From contig JASGKH010000002.1 of NCBI GenBank assembly GCA_047600785.1, forward strand, positions 1,612,001-1,676,000: a stretch of 64,000 bases of DNA, read 5' to 3'. Origin of the DNA: Breznakibacter sp047600785 (GTDB lineage Bacteria > Bacteroidota > Bacteroidia > Bacteroidales > Marinilabiliaceae). The position numbers and the translations under genes were made by a program. Shown here piece by piece: positions 25,725 through 35,513 of the stretch. The notes beneath the pieces were generated by a model. That model was given only the letters and a program-made list of their open reading frames with translations, had not been told where the DNA came from and searched no databases. Numbering within the stretch: the first letter of the stretch is position 1; every line of letters begins with the position of its first letter.

Positions 25725-28199
25725 ATGAAATACCTGATTATCGGAGGGGTTGCCGGAGGTGCCACTACAGCTGCCCGTTTGCGTCGAATGGATGAACATT
25801 GTGAAATCATCATGTTCGAGAGAGGAGAGCACATTTCGTACGCCAACTGCGGACTGCCTTATTATGTGGGCGGAACCATCAGGGAACGCGATAATCTGTT
25901 CGTCCAAACACCCGCCACATTTGGCAAGAGGTTCAACACAGATGTCCGTTATCTTAGCGAGGTCACGGCTATCATACCCGACAAGAAATGCGTGGAAGTA
26001 AGAAACCTTCAAAACGGCGAGATTTACAGTGAAACATACGATAAACTGGTGTTGTCCCCAGGGGCCGAACCGGTCAAACCAACGCTTCCGGGCATCAACC
26101 AGGATGGCATTTTTACCATGCGCAACGTACCCGATACAGATAAAATAAAGAAGTTCATCGACGAAAAAAAGCCCCAGCATGCAGTCGTGGTCGGTGCCGG
26201 TTTCATCGGGTTGGAAATGGCAGAAAACTTACACAAAAGTGGGCTTAGGGTAACCATTGTCGAAATGGCCGAACAAGTAATGACCCCACTCGATTACTCA
26301 ATGGCCGCATTGGTGCACCAACATTTAAAAACAAAGAACGTTGAATTTTATTTGAATACTGCCGTCTCGTCGTTCTCCCGAAAAAACGGGCGAATCGTCC
26401 TCTCGCTGAACACTGCACGCACTTTGGAAGCCGACATGGTATTACTTTACATTGGCGTGCGCCCCGAAAACAAGCTGGCCAAAGAAGCAGGCTTAACAAT
26501 TGGTGAAACGGGAGGCATTTGGGTCAATAAGTTCCTTCAAACCTCTAACCCGGACATTTATGCTGTGGGTGATGCCATTGAATTCAAGAATCCAATCATC
26601 GGTAACCAGACGATTACTTATTTGGCAGGACCGGCAAACAAACAAGGTCGCATTGCAGCGGACAACATTGTCCTCGGAAATGTAAAACAATACAAAGGCG
26701 CTATCAGCACAGCCATTGCAAAGGTGTTCGATCTAACAGTGGCATCGGCCGGTGTATCAGGCAAATTATTGGGAAAATTAAACATCCCGCACATCGACAG
26801 CATTACTCACTCCTCGTCCCACGCAGGTTATTATCCCGGTGCCCAGCCCATGACCATCAAAATATCGTTTGCTCCCGATACAGGGCGTCTGCTGGGCGCA
26901 CAAGCCGTAGGCTATGACGGAGTGGATAAACGCATCGACTTATTTGCAGAAATCATTCGAACCGGGGCCACAGTCTATGATTTGGCAGAAATCGAACATG
27001 CCTATGCCCCCCCTTATTCATCGGCCAAAGATCCGGTTAACATTGCTGGAATGGTGGCCGAGAATATATTAAACGGTACTTCTAAAACCATTTGGTGGCG
27101 GAAGCTATCGGAAACTGTTCCGGACGAACTCTTCTTGCTCGATATCCGTACCCCGGACGAATACCAGCTGGGAACCATTGAAGGTGCAACAAATATCCCG
27201 CTGGATAATTTGCGCGCCACTCTTCATCTGCTGCCTAAAAACAAAAAAATCGTGGTCTTTTGTGGAGTTGGGTTAAGGGCGCACGTGGCTTGCCGGATTT
27301 TGGCACAAAACGGGTTCGATGAAGTCTATAATTTGGCGGGAGGTTTAAAAACCTACGAAACGGCCAGTCAAAAGCAAAGTAACGAAGATATTTTTGCAAA
27401 CGACTACATTGGCAATGACGACCATATTTATCAGGGACAAAAGGACGGCTATACCCCAAAAACCGACAACCTCCCTCAATTGGAAGTAGACGCGTGCGGA
27501 TTGCAATGCCCAGGTCCGATCATGAAACTAAAGAATAGCATGGATGGCTTACCCGAGGGACAAACCATAAAAATAAAAGCTTCCGATGCCGGTTTTTACA
27601 AAGACGTGCAATCGTGGGCCAACGTCACAGGAAACAAAGTTCTGGAACTAAGCCAACACGGTGCAGAAACCATTGCCGTACTTCAAAAGGGGCAAAAGAC
27701 TCCAAAAAACACCACCGATAAAGGAACCCTGAATGACGCCACATTGATTTGTTTTAGTGACGACCTGGACAAAGCGTTGGCGACCTTTGTCATTGCCAAC
27801 GGAGCCTCCGCGTCGGGTAAAAGAGTATCGATATTTTTTACTTTTTGGGGGTTGAACGTGATAAAAAAACAGCAGAAAATAAAAGTCGAAAAAGATATTT
27901 TTGGCAAAATGTTCGGCATGATGATGCCACGTTCGAGCAAAAAACTAGGGTTATCGAAAATGAACTTTCAAGGTATGGGCGGTACCATGATGCGCATGGT
28001 GATGCGCAATAAAAATGTCGATTCACTGGAGAATATGATCAAAGCAGCCATGGACAACGGCGTGCAATTCATTGCTTGCCAGATGTCAATGGATGTAATG
28101 GGCATTGATGCTTCGGAATTAATGGACGGTATACAAATTGGCGGCGTGGCCACCTATTTGGAACGTACAGAAACTGCCAATCTGAATCTGTTCATTTAA
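25725..28199 (+). CDS. CoA-disulfide reductase / rhodanese / TusA / DsrE fusion
   Basis: An 824-residue four-part protein; the ATG at 25725 is chosen because it directly precedes the FAD motif YLIIGGVAGGATTAARLRR. Residues 1-445 are a CoADR-type flavoprotein with active Cys in SYANCGLPYY. About 460-545 is a rhodanese domain (VVFCGVGLRAHVA, active Cys in CGVGLR). About 588-660 is TusA-like (DACGLQCPGPIMKLK). The end, about 670-824, is a DsrE/DsrF-like or peroxiredoxin-like domain with MD..GVQFIACQMSMDVMGI. Such fusions reduce CoA polysulfide or persulfide and relay sulfane sulfur. It is monocistronic behind a palindrome-bearing promoter. Confidence 0.88.
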   Translation: MKYLIIGGVAGGATTAARLRRMDEHCEIIMFERGEHISYANCGLPYYVGGTIRERDNLFVQTPATFGKRFNTDVRYLSEVTAIIPDKKCVEVRNLQNGEIYSETYDKLVLSPGAEPVKPTLPGINQDGIFTMRNVPDTDKIKKFIDEKKPQHAVVVGAGFIGLEMAENLHKSGLRVTIVEMAEQVMTPLDYSMAALVHQHLKTKNVEFYLNTAVSSFSRKNGRIVLSLNTARTLEADMVLLYIGVRPENKLAKEAGLTIGETGGIWVNKFLQTSNPDIYAVGDAIEFKNPIIGNQTITYLAGPANKQGRIAADNIVLGNVKQYKGAISTAIAKVFDLTVASAGVSGKLLGKLNIPHIDSITHSSSHAGYYPGAQPMTIKISFAPDTGRLLGAQAVGYDGVDKRIDLFAEIIRTGATVYDLAEIEHAYAPPYSSAKDPVNIAGMVAENILNGTSKTIWWRKLSETVPDELFLLDIRTPDEYQLGTIEGATNIPLDNLRATLHLLPKNKKIVVFCGVGLRAHVACRILAQNGFDEVYNLAGGLKTYETASQKQSNEDIFANDYIGNDDHIYQGQKDGYTPKTDNLPQLEVDACGLQCPGPIMKLKNSMDGLPEGQTIKIKASDAGFYKDVQSWANVTGNKVLELSQHGAETIAVLQKGQKTPKNTTDKGTLNDATLICFSDDLDKALATFVIANGASASGKRVSIFFTFWGLNVIKKQQKIKVEKDIFGKMFGMMMPRSSKKLGLSKMNFQGMGGTMMRMVMRNKNVDSLENMIKAAMDNGVQFIACQMSMDVMGIDASELMDGIQIGGVATYLERTETANLNLFI

Positions 28200-28221
28200 A
28201 ATCCCTGTACATATAATACAA

Positions 28222-28248
28222 ACGGCAGGTTAATCGAAAACCTGCCGT
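28222..28248. terminator. Hairpin between convergent CoADR fusion and uvrA
   Basis: ACGGCAGGTT (28222-28231) pairs perfectly with AACCTGCCGT (28239-28248). No strong T run follows on either strand, so it may be a weak bidirectional terminator. Confidence 0.55.
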
Positions 28249-28273
28249 CCACGTTATGTTCGGATACATCACA

Positions 28274-31078
28274 TCACTTCAAATAAGGTTTAAGGAATTT
28301 GCCGGTATACGATGCTTCGCACCCGACCAGTTTCTCGGGGATCCCTTCAAATACAATATGTCCCCCGTTTTTCCCGCCCTCAGGTCCCAAATCGATCACC
28401 CAATCGGCACACTTTATCACATCCATGTTGTGTTCAATGATCAAAATGCTATGCCCCTTTTCGATCAGAGCCTGAAACGCTGCCAAAAGCTTTTGGATAT
28501 CGTGAAAATGAAGCCCCGTGGTAGGCTCATCGAAAATAAATAAGGTGGGATTGGCCTTATCCATGGCCAAAAAAGATGCCAATTTGACACGCTGGCTTTC
28601 GCCGCCACTGAGCGTGCTCGACGATTGTCCCAATTTCACGTACCCCAAACCCACATCGGCCAGTGGCTTTAATTTCTGCACGATACGCTTTTCAGTTCCC
28701 GAAGGACGTTCGCCAAAAAACTCGATGGCCTGGTTGACCGTCATTTCCAAAATATCATGGATATTTTTTCCCCGGTAACTCACCTCAAGGATGTCGTTCT
28801 GGAACCTTTTACCATGGCAACTCTCGCAAGTTAGCACAATATCGGCCATAAACTGCATCTCCACTTTAATAGTCCCTTCCCCTTGGCATTCCTCGCAGCG
28901 CCCTCCTTCTATGTTAAACGAAAAATGTGACGCGGTGAACCCTCCTACTTTCGAAGCTTGCTGGTCTGCCATCAGCTTACGTATTTCATCATAAGCTTTA
29001 AGGTAAGTGGCTGGGTTCGAACGCGACGATTTTCCAATTGGGTTTTGATCTACATATTCAGCATCGGATATGGCTGTCACATCGCCTTTCAACAAATCAA
29101 AGGCACCCGTCTTATCGGAATACCCGCCCAACCGTTTTTTGATGGCCGGGTAAAGCACTTTACCGATGAGCGACGACTTGCCGGATCCGCTCACGCCCGA
29201 CACGACCGTCATTACATTGAGCGGGAATTTGACTGAGAGGTTTTTCAGGTTATTTTCGCGCGCGCCGACAATTTCAAGAAACTGGTTCCACGGACGCCGC
29301 GACTTGGGAACGACGATCTTTAACTCTCCTTTCAGATACTTGGTCGTAAGGCTTAACGGAGATGATTGCAATGCATTAAAATCGCCATGGAACACCACCT
29401 CACCTCCCAACCGTCCCGCTTCGGGACCAATATCGATAATTTCATCGGCCGCACGTATAATTTCCTCATCGTGTTCAACCACGACCACAGTGTTGCCTAA
29501 CTTTTGAAGGTTCCGCAACACTTTTATCAACAGGTAAGTATCGCGCGAATGCAACCCAATGCTAGGTTCGTCCAAAATGTAAAGCGACCCTACCAAACTG
29601 CTCCCCAGCGATGTAGCTAAATTAATCCGTTGGCTTTCGCCTCCCGAAAGGCTCGATGATAGCCGGTTGAGGGTAAGATATCCCAACCCCACATCGAACA
29701 AAAAATTCAACCGGGAACGGATTTCGGCCAGCAAGCGCCCTCCCACTTTTTCTTCATAAGGCGTTAACGCAATCTGCGCGAACCATTCGATCAGCTCACT
29801 AATAGGTAACACCAGCAATTCCTGAATCGATCGGCCGTTAATTTTCACCCACGATGCTTCTTTTTTTATACGACTGCCCTTGCACTCGGGACAGGTTGTT
29901 TTTCCCCTGTAACGCGCCAGCATCACACGGTATTGTATTTTGTACTGCTTCTCCTCCACATACCGGAAAAAACCATCGATCCCTTCAAAATAACGGTTTC
30001 CGGTCCAAACCAGTTTCCGTTGTTCATCGGTCAGTTCAAACCAGGGCTTATGTACGGGGAAATCAAACTTATGGGCACTCTTCACCAATTCATCTTTCCA
30101 TTCGCTCATTTTCTCACCCTTCCAGCATGCCACGGCATCTTCGTATACCGAAAGTGATTTATTGGGAATCACCAAATCTTCATCAATACCGATGACCGAC
30201 CCGAATCCCTCGCATCGACTACATGCGCCCATTGGACTGTTAAACGCAAACATGTGCTCCGTAGGCTCATCAAAAGTCATCCCATCGGCCTCGAACCGAT
30301 TCGAGAATACGTGCGTTTGAATACCATCATCGGTAAAAACAAGTAGTTGGCATTCCCCCTTTCCCTCATAAAACGAAGTCTGGACCGAATCAGCCAAACG
30401 CGCAACAAAGTCCTCATCGCGCTGCACCGACAAACGGTCTATGACCAACCGAAAATTTGGACCCTGGGTTTTCGCATCGTCCGCAAGAGCATCTTCAATG
30501 CGCAAAAATTCACCGTCAACCTCAATACGACTAAACCCCTGCATACGGAGAACGGTCAATTGTTCCGTGCATGAACGGCCTTCTGGCAAATGGAATGCCG
30601 ACACGACAGCCAGTTTGGTACCCTGGGGCAGCGATGTGGCAAAATCCACCACATCTTTTACATGATGTCTTTTGACCTCATCCCCCGATACCGGCGAATA
30701 AGTTTTGCCCACTCTGGCAAACATTAGTTTAAGGTAGTCATAAATCTCGGTGGAAGTACCCACAGTCGAACGCGGGTTACGTGTATTTACCTTTTGCTCA
30801 ATGGCAATAGCCGGCGGAATTCCTTTGATAAAATCGACTTCGGGCTTGTCAAGCCTTCCCAAAAATTGACGGGCATACGAACTCAGACTTTCCACATATC
30901 TCCGTTGCCCTTCGGCATAAAGTGTATCAAAAGCCAATGACGACTTTCCGCTCCCCGAAACCCCCGTAATCACAACAAATTTATTACGTGGGACATTTAA
31001 ATCGATATTTTTTAAATTGTGAACTCTGGCCCCTTTTACTTGAATGGCCGAATTGGGACGTCTATTTTGTTGATCCAT
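28274..31078 (-). CDS. uvrA: Excinuclease ABC subunit A
   Basis: A 934-residue UvrA. Two ABC ATPase halves are clear: ITGVSGSGKSSLAFDTLYAEGQRRYVESLSSYARQF near the N-terminus and VVSGVSGSGKSSLIGKVL in the second half, each with an LSGGESQR signature and DEPS/DEPT Walker B. Zinc-binding Cys pairs occur in CSRCEGFG, CPECKGSR, CEECQGEG and CESCHGKR. The ATG at 31078 (MDQQNRRPNSAIQVKGARVHNL) is chosen over an upstream in-frame start, since UvrA proteins begin close to this motif. It detects DNA damage in nucleotide excision repair. Confidence 0.97.
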   Translation of the reverse strand: MDQQNRRPNSAIQVKGARVHNLKNIDLNVPRNKFVVITGVSGSGKSSLAFDTLYAEGQRRYVESLSSYARQFLGRLDKPEVDFIKGIPPAIAIEQKVNTRNPRSTVGTSTEIYDYLKLMFARVGKTYSPVSGDEVKRHHVKDVVDFATSLPQGTKLAVVSAFHLPEGRSCTEQLTVLRMQGFSRIEVDGEFLRIEDALADDAKTQGPNFRLVIDRLSVQRDEDFVARLADSVQTSFYEGKGECQLLVFTDDGIQTHVFSNRFEADGMTFDEPTEHMFAFNSPMGACSRCEGFGSVIGIDEDLVIPNKSLSVYEDAVACWKGEKMSEWKDELVKSAHKFDFPVHKPWFELTDEQRKLVWTGNRYFEGIDGFFRYVEEKQYKIQYRVMLARYRGKTTCPECKGSRIKKEASWVKINGRSIQELLVLPISELIEWFAQIALTPYEEKVGGRLLAEIRSRLNFLFDVGLGYLTLNRLSSSLSGGESQRINLATSLGSSLVGSLYILDEPSIGLHSRDTYLLIKVLRNLQKLGNTVVVVEHDEEIIRAADEIIDIGPEAGRLGGEVVFHGDFNALQSSPLSLTTKYLKGELKIVVPKSRRPWNQFLEIVGARENNLKNLSVKFPLNVMTVVSGVSGSGKSSLIGKVLYPAIKKRLGGYSDKTGAFDLLKGDVTAISDAEYVDQNPIGKSSRSNPATYLKAYDEIRKLMADQQASKVGGFTASHFSFNIEGGRCEECQGEGTIKVEMQFMADIVLTCESCHGKRFQNDILEVSYRGKNIHDILEMTVNQAIEFFGERPSGTEKRIVQKLKPLADVGLGYVKLGQSSSTLSGGESQRVKLASFLAMDKANPTLFIFDEPTTGLHFHDIQKLLAAFQALIEKGHSILIIEHNMDVIKCADWVIDLGPEGGKNGGHIVFEGIPEKLVGCEASYTGKFLKPYLK

Positions 31079-31374
31079 ACCGTGCGAATGATCGGCAAAG
31101 ATACCTAAGCCTGATCGAAAATCGGGCATGCAGGTTCGAATTATTTTTAAGATCCCGGACATGCTCCTCTTCTCCGCCCCATACTTGCACATGCTTAATT
31201 TAACCGACTAGAACCGTCGCTTTATAAAGGTGAATTTTAGATTGATATAGTTTTTAAATGGCATATTTTGATATTTCATTTTTTTTTGCAAATTTCACGT
31301 TGCAAAAAAACAGTTATCCACTTTAAGCACAACAGCCTATCGCACATTTCTACGCTCTATTAAACTAGTTACAT

Positions 31375-31968
31375 ATGAAGAATATGCAGCTTTTATCCGA
31401 TGAAGCGCTAATAAAGGGCTTTTTATCAGGAGCAGTGGCCAATGTGGATATACTTATCGACCGACACAAAAACAGGGTGTTTTCGTACATCATGCTGAAC
31501 GTGAAAAACCGTGATCTGGCCGACGACATATTTCAGGAGACATTCGTGAAAGTCATCCATTCATTGAAAAAAGGCCAATATACTGACAATGGAAGATTTT
31601 CATCGTGGATACTGCGAATTGCACACAACTTGATCATTGACCATTTTCGCAGACAAAAAGCCAACAATACCGTTTCATCCGACGAAAAAGAATATTTGGT
31701 CGCAGGAAATTCGATGCAGCACGCTGAGAAGTCGGTCGAAGATCAACTTGCCTACGACCAAGTACTGAAGGAAGTATCGCTGTTGATGGAACTTCTTCCG
31801 CCCCTGCAACGCGAAGTGGTATTCATGCGCCATTACCAAGGATTGAGCTTCAAAGAGATTGCCGACGAAACCAACGTGAGCATCAATACAGCTTTGGGAC
31901 GGATGCGCTACGCCATCTTGAACATGAGACGAATGATGGAAGAGAAAAAACTATCTTTCTCGGTATGA
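31375..31968 (+). CDS. ECF-type RNA polymerase sigma factor
   Basis: A 197-residue sigma-70 family protein. Region 2 reads FSYIMLNVKNRDLADDIFQETFVKVIHSL and region 4 LPPLQREVVFMRHYQGLSFKEIADETNVSINTALGRMRYAILNMR, with no region 3, so it is an ECF sigma factor. No anti-sigma membrane protein follows; a 54-codon frame begins 69 bp downstream and may be its partner. The 296 bp upstream hold no clear second gene. Confidence 0.9.
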   Translation: MKNMQLLSDEALIKGFLSGAVANVDILIDRHKNRVFSYIMLNVKNRDLADDIFQETFVKVIHSLKKGQYTDNGRFSSWILRIAHNLIIDHFRRQKANNTVSSDEKEYLVAGNSMQHAEKSVEDQLAYDQVLKEVSLLMELLPPLQREVVFMRHYQGLSFKEIADETNVSINTALGRMRYAILNMRRMMEEKKLSFSV

Positions 31969-32036
31969 TATCTGCGAACTGATGCAATAATCTTCCCGGT
32001 CAACCGTTTTTTCTAAACAAAAACATTCGGTTGCCT

Positions 32037-32201
32037 ATGGATGATATATCTACATCAAATTTTCCTGGAGCACAGTTTACTGATGCTGTTTTTGAGTTCT
32101 TTGTAATAGCGAACAGTGAGTTTTTCGACCAGTTTGGCGTTAAGCCGTCGGCCGATGTAGTCCAAAGGCTAAAAGAACAAGTGCGGGAAACAGATCTATG
32201 A
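32037..32201 (+). CDS. Small hypothetical protein downstream of the ECF sigma factor
   Basis: An ATG frame of 54 residues (MDDISTSNFPGAQFTDAVFEFF... ending VQRLKEQVRETDL) lies 69 bp after the sigma gene on the same strand. It is acidic and amphipathic-helical, with no Cys and no membrane segment. Position and codon use similar to the neighbours favour a real gene. A small regulator of the sigma factor is possible but unproven. Confidence 0.45.
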   Translation: MDDISTSNFPGAQFTDAVFEFFVIANSEFFDQFGVKPSADVVQRLKEQVRETDL

Positions 32202-32292
32202 ATTCCCCAAAACCTCATCCTCGTTCAATAATAAGATTCCGGGATTTTTTGTCGGCTAAAGCCTCAACGCAAAATGCATTTCCCTGTGCATT

Positions 32293-32853
32293 TTATGCCA
32301 TCCAATGTTCAAGAAAGATTTTGATTCCCAAGCCCACAAGGATAATTCCCCCAAAAATCCCCATGCGATGGCTTAAATGCTTGCCCGCAGTTTTTCCAAA
32401 CAACATCCCCACCATAGCCACCAAATAAGTAGCTATTGCAATAAGCCCGATTTGGAAAAATATATTGGAATCGGTAAATCCCAGAGTAATCCCCACCACA
32501 AACGCATCAATACTGGTTGCGATAGCTATTGTGAACAAAACGGTAAGTTTGAACGGATTAAAGGTTTTACGATCGTCTTTATCTTTAGCGCCTTCAATAA
32601 TCATGTGGATCCCGATTAACGAAAGTAACCCCAATGCAATCCAATGATCGTAGTCGGCCACCAAATCCTTAATATTTGTTCCGATAAGCCATCCAAACAA
32701 AGGCAGCGATGCTTGCCCTAATGCCATTATTACACCAATTTTGGTCGCTTGCCCAAACCGGATACTCGACACCATTAGTCCCACGGAAATAGCCACGGCA
32801 AACGTATCGGCCGTCAAGCTCAAAGCGAGCAACAACTGGGAAATAAAATCCAT
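32293..32853 (-). CDS. mntP: Manganese efflux pump MntP
   Basis: A 186-residue membrane protein with six hydrophobic segments. The family motifs ALSLTADTFAVAISVG (helix 1) and FTIAIATSIDAFVVGITLGF (helix 4) both carry the conserved Asp residues needed for Mn export. Length matches the family. No yybP-ykoY riboswitch was visible in the 230 bp upstream. The gene is alone and runs in the same direction as the pyrophosphatase gene, separated by a terminator. Confidence 0.93.
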   Translation of the reverse strand: MDFISQLLLALSLTADTFAVAISVGLMVSSIRFGQATKIGVIMALGQASLPLFGWLIGTNIKDLVADYDHWIALGLLSLIGIHMIIEGAKDKDDRKTFNPFKLTVLFTIAIATSIDAFVVGITLGFTDSNIFFQIGLIAIATYLVAMVGMLFGKTAGKHLSHRMGIFGGIILVGLGIKIFLEHWMA

Positions 32854-32991
32854 TTTTCAATGTTTGCCGGCAAAATTATAGGATTATACAACCCGTATAC
32901 TTGCAAAACACAATATGGATTTATTCTAAACTGCAATGCTATCGCCATCTTTTCGATCACAACCCAAACATCCGATAAAGCCAAAGGCAAT

Positions 32992-33032
32992 AAAAAAAGA
33001 AGATGCCATTTTTGCCAAGAACAGCATCTTCC
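32992..33032 (-). terminator. Terminator of the pyrophosphatase gene
   Basis: GAAGATGC (32999-33006) pairs with GCATCTTC (33024-33031). Read leftward it is followed by seven T residues (A at 32992-32998). It lies about 50 bp after the hppA stop. Confidence 0.82.
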
Positions 33033-33083
33033 TTTCGTTTAATGAAAGATCCCACAAGGAACGCAATGGAAGATCCTGTACTT

Positions 33084-35513
33084 TCAACTATTTAGCTCCA
33101 CCGGGATTCTCATCTGGAAAAACGACCTCCATACAAATATCAGAGCCAAAACCAAGAAGGGAACCGCAATCCACATGGAATAATCATTGGTTGGATCCGC
33201 CTTCATTTCAATACTGATTTCTGTTGCCAGAAGACCAAATAAAGTGGAGAACTTGACGATAGGATTTAGCGAAACGGATGCTGTATCCTTGAAAGGATCG
33301 CCCACCGTATCCCCGACAATGGATGCCTCATGAAGAGGTGTATTTTTTTCCTTCAAATCTACCTCCACCACTTTTTTGGCATTGTCCCAACTACCACCGG
33401 CATTGGCCATGTAAATAGCTTGAAACAAACCGAATACGGCAAGGGATATCAGGTAGGACACGAAAAAGTTCGGCTCCATGAAGGCAAATGACAACGTGAA
33501 GGCTATCAACGCAATAAAAATGTTAAACATTCCCTTCTGCGCAAATTGCGTACAAATCCGAACCACGGATTTGGAATCTTCCATATCCGCCTCCTTCTTG
33601 TCAAAATTAAAGGTTTCCTTAATAAATTTCACGGCACGATAGGCACCAGAAGTTACCGAAAGGATCGAAGCCCCACTAAACCAATATACCACAGCGCCAC
33701 CGCAGATTAAGCCCAGGATCACGGGAGCATCCGTAAGTGAAAGGTTGAGCATTCCAACTTTCTCGAGCAAAAGAATTATAGAAAAAATCATCGTCGTAGC
33801 TCCGCACACTGCGGTACCTATCAATACAGGCTTGGCTGTAGCCTTGAACGTGTTTCCGGCAGCATCATTGGCTTCCAAGTAATGTTTTGCCCTATCAAAA
33901 TCCGGTTTAAAACCATATTCTTTTTCAATGGAGCTGCTAATATCCGGAATATTCTCTATCTGGGAAAGTTCATAAACAGATTGGGCATTATCGGTTACCG
34001 GACCATAACTATCAACCGCGATCGTTACTGGTCCCATACACAAAAGGCCAAATGCCACTAGTCCGAAAGCAAAGATTGTCGCATGCGGGCCCAATGTCGA
34101 CGCCAATCCTGACATTGCGGTAAAATAAGCAACGGTCATCAATCCCACTATCAACAGCCCGGTCCAGAAAGCACTCAGATTCCCGGTCACAATGCCGGAC
34201 AAAATATTCAAAGACGGGCCACCTTCCTTCGAGGCCAAAACAATCTCACGAACGTGCTTCGATTTAGAACTGGTGAAAATCTTCGTGAATTCCGGGATCA
34301 GCACTGCCGCCAGAATGCCACAACTTATTATCAGGGCCAGCTTCCACCATGCAGATGGATCGGCAAGGCCAGACAACAACAAATGGCTCATAAAGAATGC
34401 TGATCCAATACATAAAGTCGCCGCAATCCAAATAAGACGCATCAACGGATTCTCAAAATCAAAGTCCTTTTTGTTCTTGTAAAGCTTTTTGGAGATAACT
34501 TGGTTTATAAAGAACGAGCAACCTGAAAGAAAGTCCATAAAAAAACGCATCCCAAATATCCACACGATGAGATTTGCCTGAATATCCAGATCCTTCACGG
34601 CCAGTGTGATAAACGTAATCAAAGCAACACCGGTCACGCCATAGGTTTCAAAACCATCGGCGGTAGGCCCCACGCTATCCCCCGCATTATCGCCGGTACA
34701 ATCGGCAATGACACCTGGATTCCGGGGATCATCCTCCTTAACTTTGAAAACAACCTTCATTAAATCGGAACCGATATCGGCTATCTTGGTAAAGATGCCA
34801 CCGGCAATCCTCAAGGCGCTAGCTCCCAACGATTCACCAATAGCAAACCCAAGAAAACAAATCCCGACTATCTCACGAGGGACAAAAAGCAGAATAGCGA
34901 CCATCATAATCAATTCGAGCGAAATCAGAAAAAGCCCGACGCTCATTCCCGCTTTCAAGGGAATATTGACGACATTTAACGGTTCTCCGCGTAAAGCTGC
35001 AAATGCCGTCCTGGCATTGGCATACGTATTGACCCGTATGCCGTACCATGCCACTGCATACGATCCAACCATCCCGACAATCGAAAAAAGCAGCACTTGT
35101 AGCACAACAGACACGGATTGACCTACAAGTCCGAAAAAATACACACAGAAGATCGCCCCAACAATTACAAACAGCAACAGAAGAAACTTCCCTTGCTGCA
35201 GCAAATACGTGCGGCACGTCTCGTAGATAGTGGAGGCCACCTTCAACATGGACTCATGTGCATGCAGTTTTTTGATTTGACGAAACAAGTACAAACTGAA
35301 AAACAAAGTTCCAGCTATGACCATGGCGCCATAGAACAAAAAGTCCCAGGCAGAAACCGCCTTTCCGAAAATGACATAGATGCCTTGATGGAGGTCCGGA
35401 ATGGCAAGATCCGCCTCGCTTGCATGTACATCCAGACAAAGTCCGGAAAGAAAACCTAACAATAAAAGCAATTTGATGTGCTTAATCATAAATCTTGGCT
35501 TAAGGTGCTTCAT
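33084..35513 (-). CDS. hppA: Membrane-bound ion-pumping pyrophosphatase
   Basis: An 809-residue polytopic protein, about 16 membrane segments, with an N-terminal signal-like segment. The pyrophosphate site is visible: EDDPRNPGVIADCTGDNAGDSVGPTADGFETYG, and near the C-terminus GGSWDNAKK and GDTVGDPFKDTASVSLNP. The potassium-determining motif reads GNTFKATAK, with Lys where K+-dependent enzymes have Ala, so it is predicted K+-independent and therefore probably a proton pump. The segments VKEDDPRNP and CTGDNAGDSVGPT differ from the commonest form. Start is at 35513 or an ATG eight codons later. Confidence 0.92.
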   Translation of the reverse strand: MKHLKPRFMIKHIKLLLLLGFLSGLCLDVHASEADLAIPDLHQGIYVIFGKAVSAWDFLFYGAMVIAGTLFFSLYLFRQIKKLHAHESMLKVASTIYETCRTYLLQQGKFLLLLFVIVGAIFCVYFFGLVGQSVSVVLQVLLFSIVGMVGSYAVAWYGIRVNTYANARTAFAALRGEPLNVVNIPLKAGMSVGLFLISLELIMMVAILLFVPREIVGICFLGFAIGESLGASALRIAGGIFTKIADIGSDLMKVVFKVKEDDPRNPGVIADCTGDNAGDSVGPTADGFETYGVTGVALITFITLAVKDLDIQANLIVWIFGMRFFMDFLSGCSFFINQVISKKLYKNKKDFDFENPLMRLIWIAATLCIGSAFFMSHLLLSGLADPSAWWKLALIISCGILAAVLIPEFTKIFTSSKSKHVREIVLASKEGGPSLNILSGIVTGNLSAFWTGLLIVGLMTVAYFTAMSGLASTLGPHATIFAFGLVAFGLLCMGPVTIAVDSYGPVTDNAQSVYELSQIENIPDISSSIEKEYGFKPDFDRAKHYLEANDAAGNTFKATAKPVLIGTAVCGATTMIFSIILLLEKVGMLNLSLTDAPVILGLICGGAVVYWFSGASILSVTSGAYRAVKFIKETFNFDKKEADMEDSKSVVRICTQFAQKGMFNIFIALIAFTLSFAFMEPNFFVSYLISLAVFGLFQAIYMANAGGSWDNAKKVVEVDLKEKNTPLHEASIVGDTVGDPFKDTASVSLNPIVKFSTLFGLLATEISIEMKADPTNDYSMWIAVPFLVLALIFVWRSFFQMRIPVELNS

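Noticed and set aside
32854..33083. Possible yybP-ykoY manganese riboswitch before mntP
   Set aside because: No matching aptamer core was visible, and much of this stretch is the terminator of hppA.
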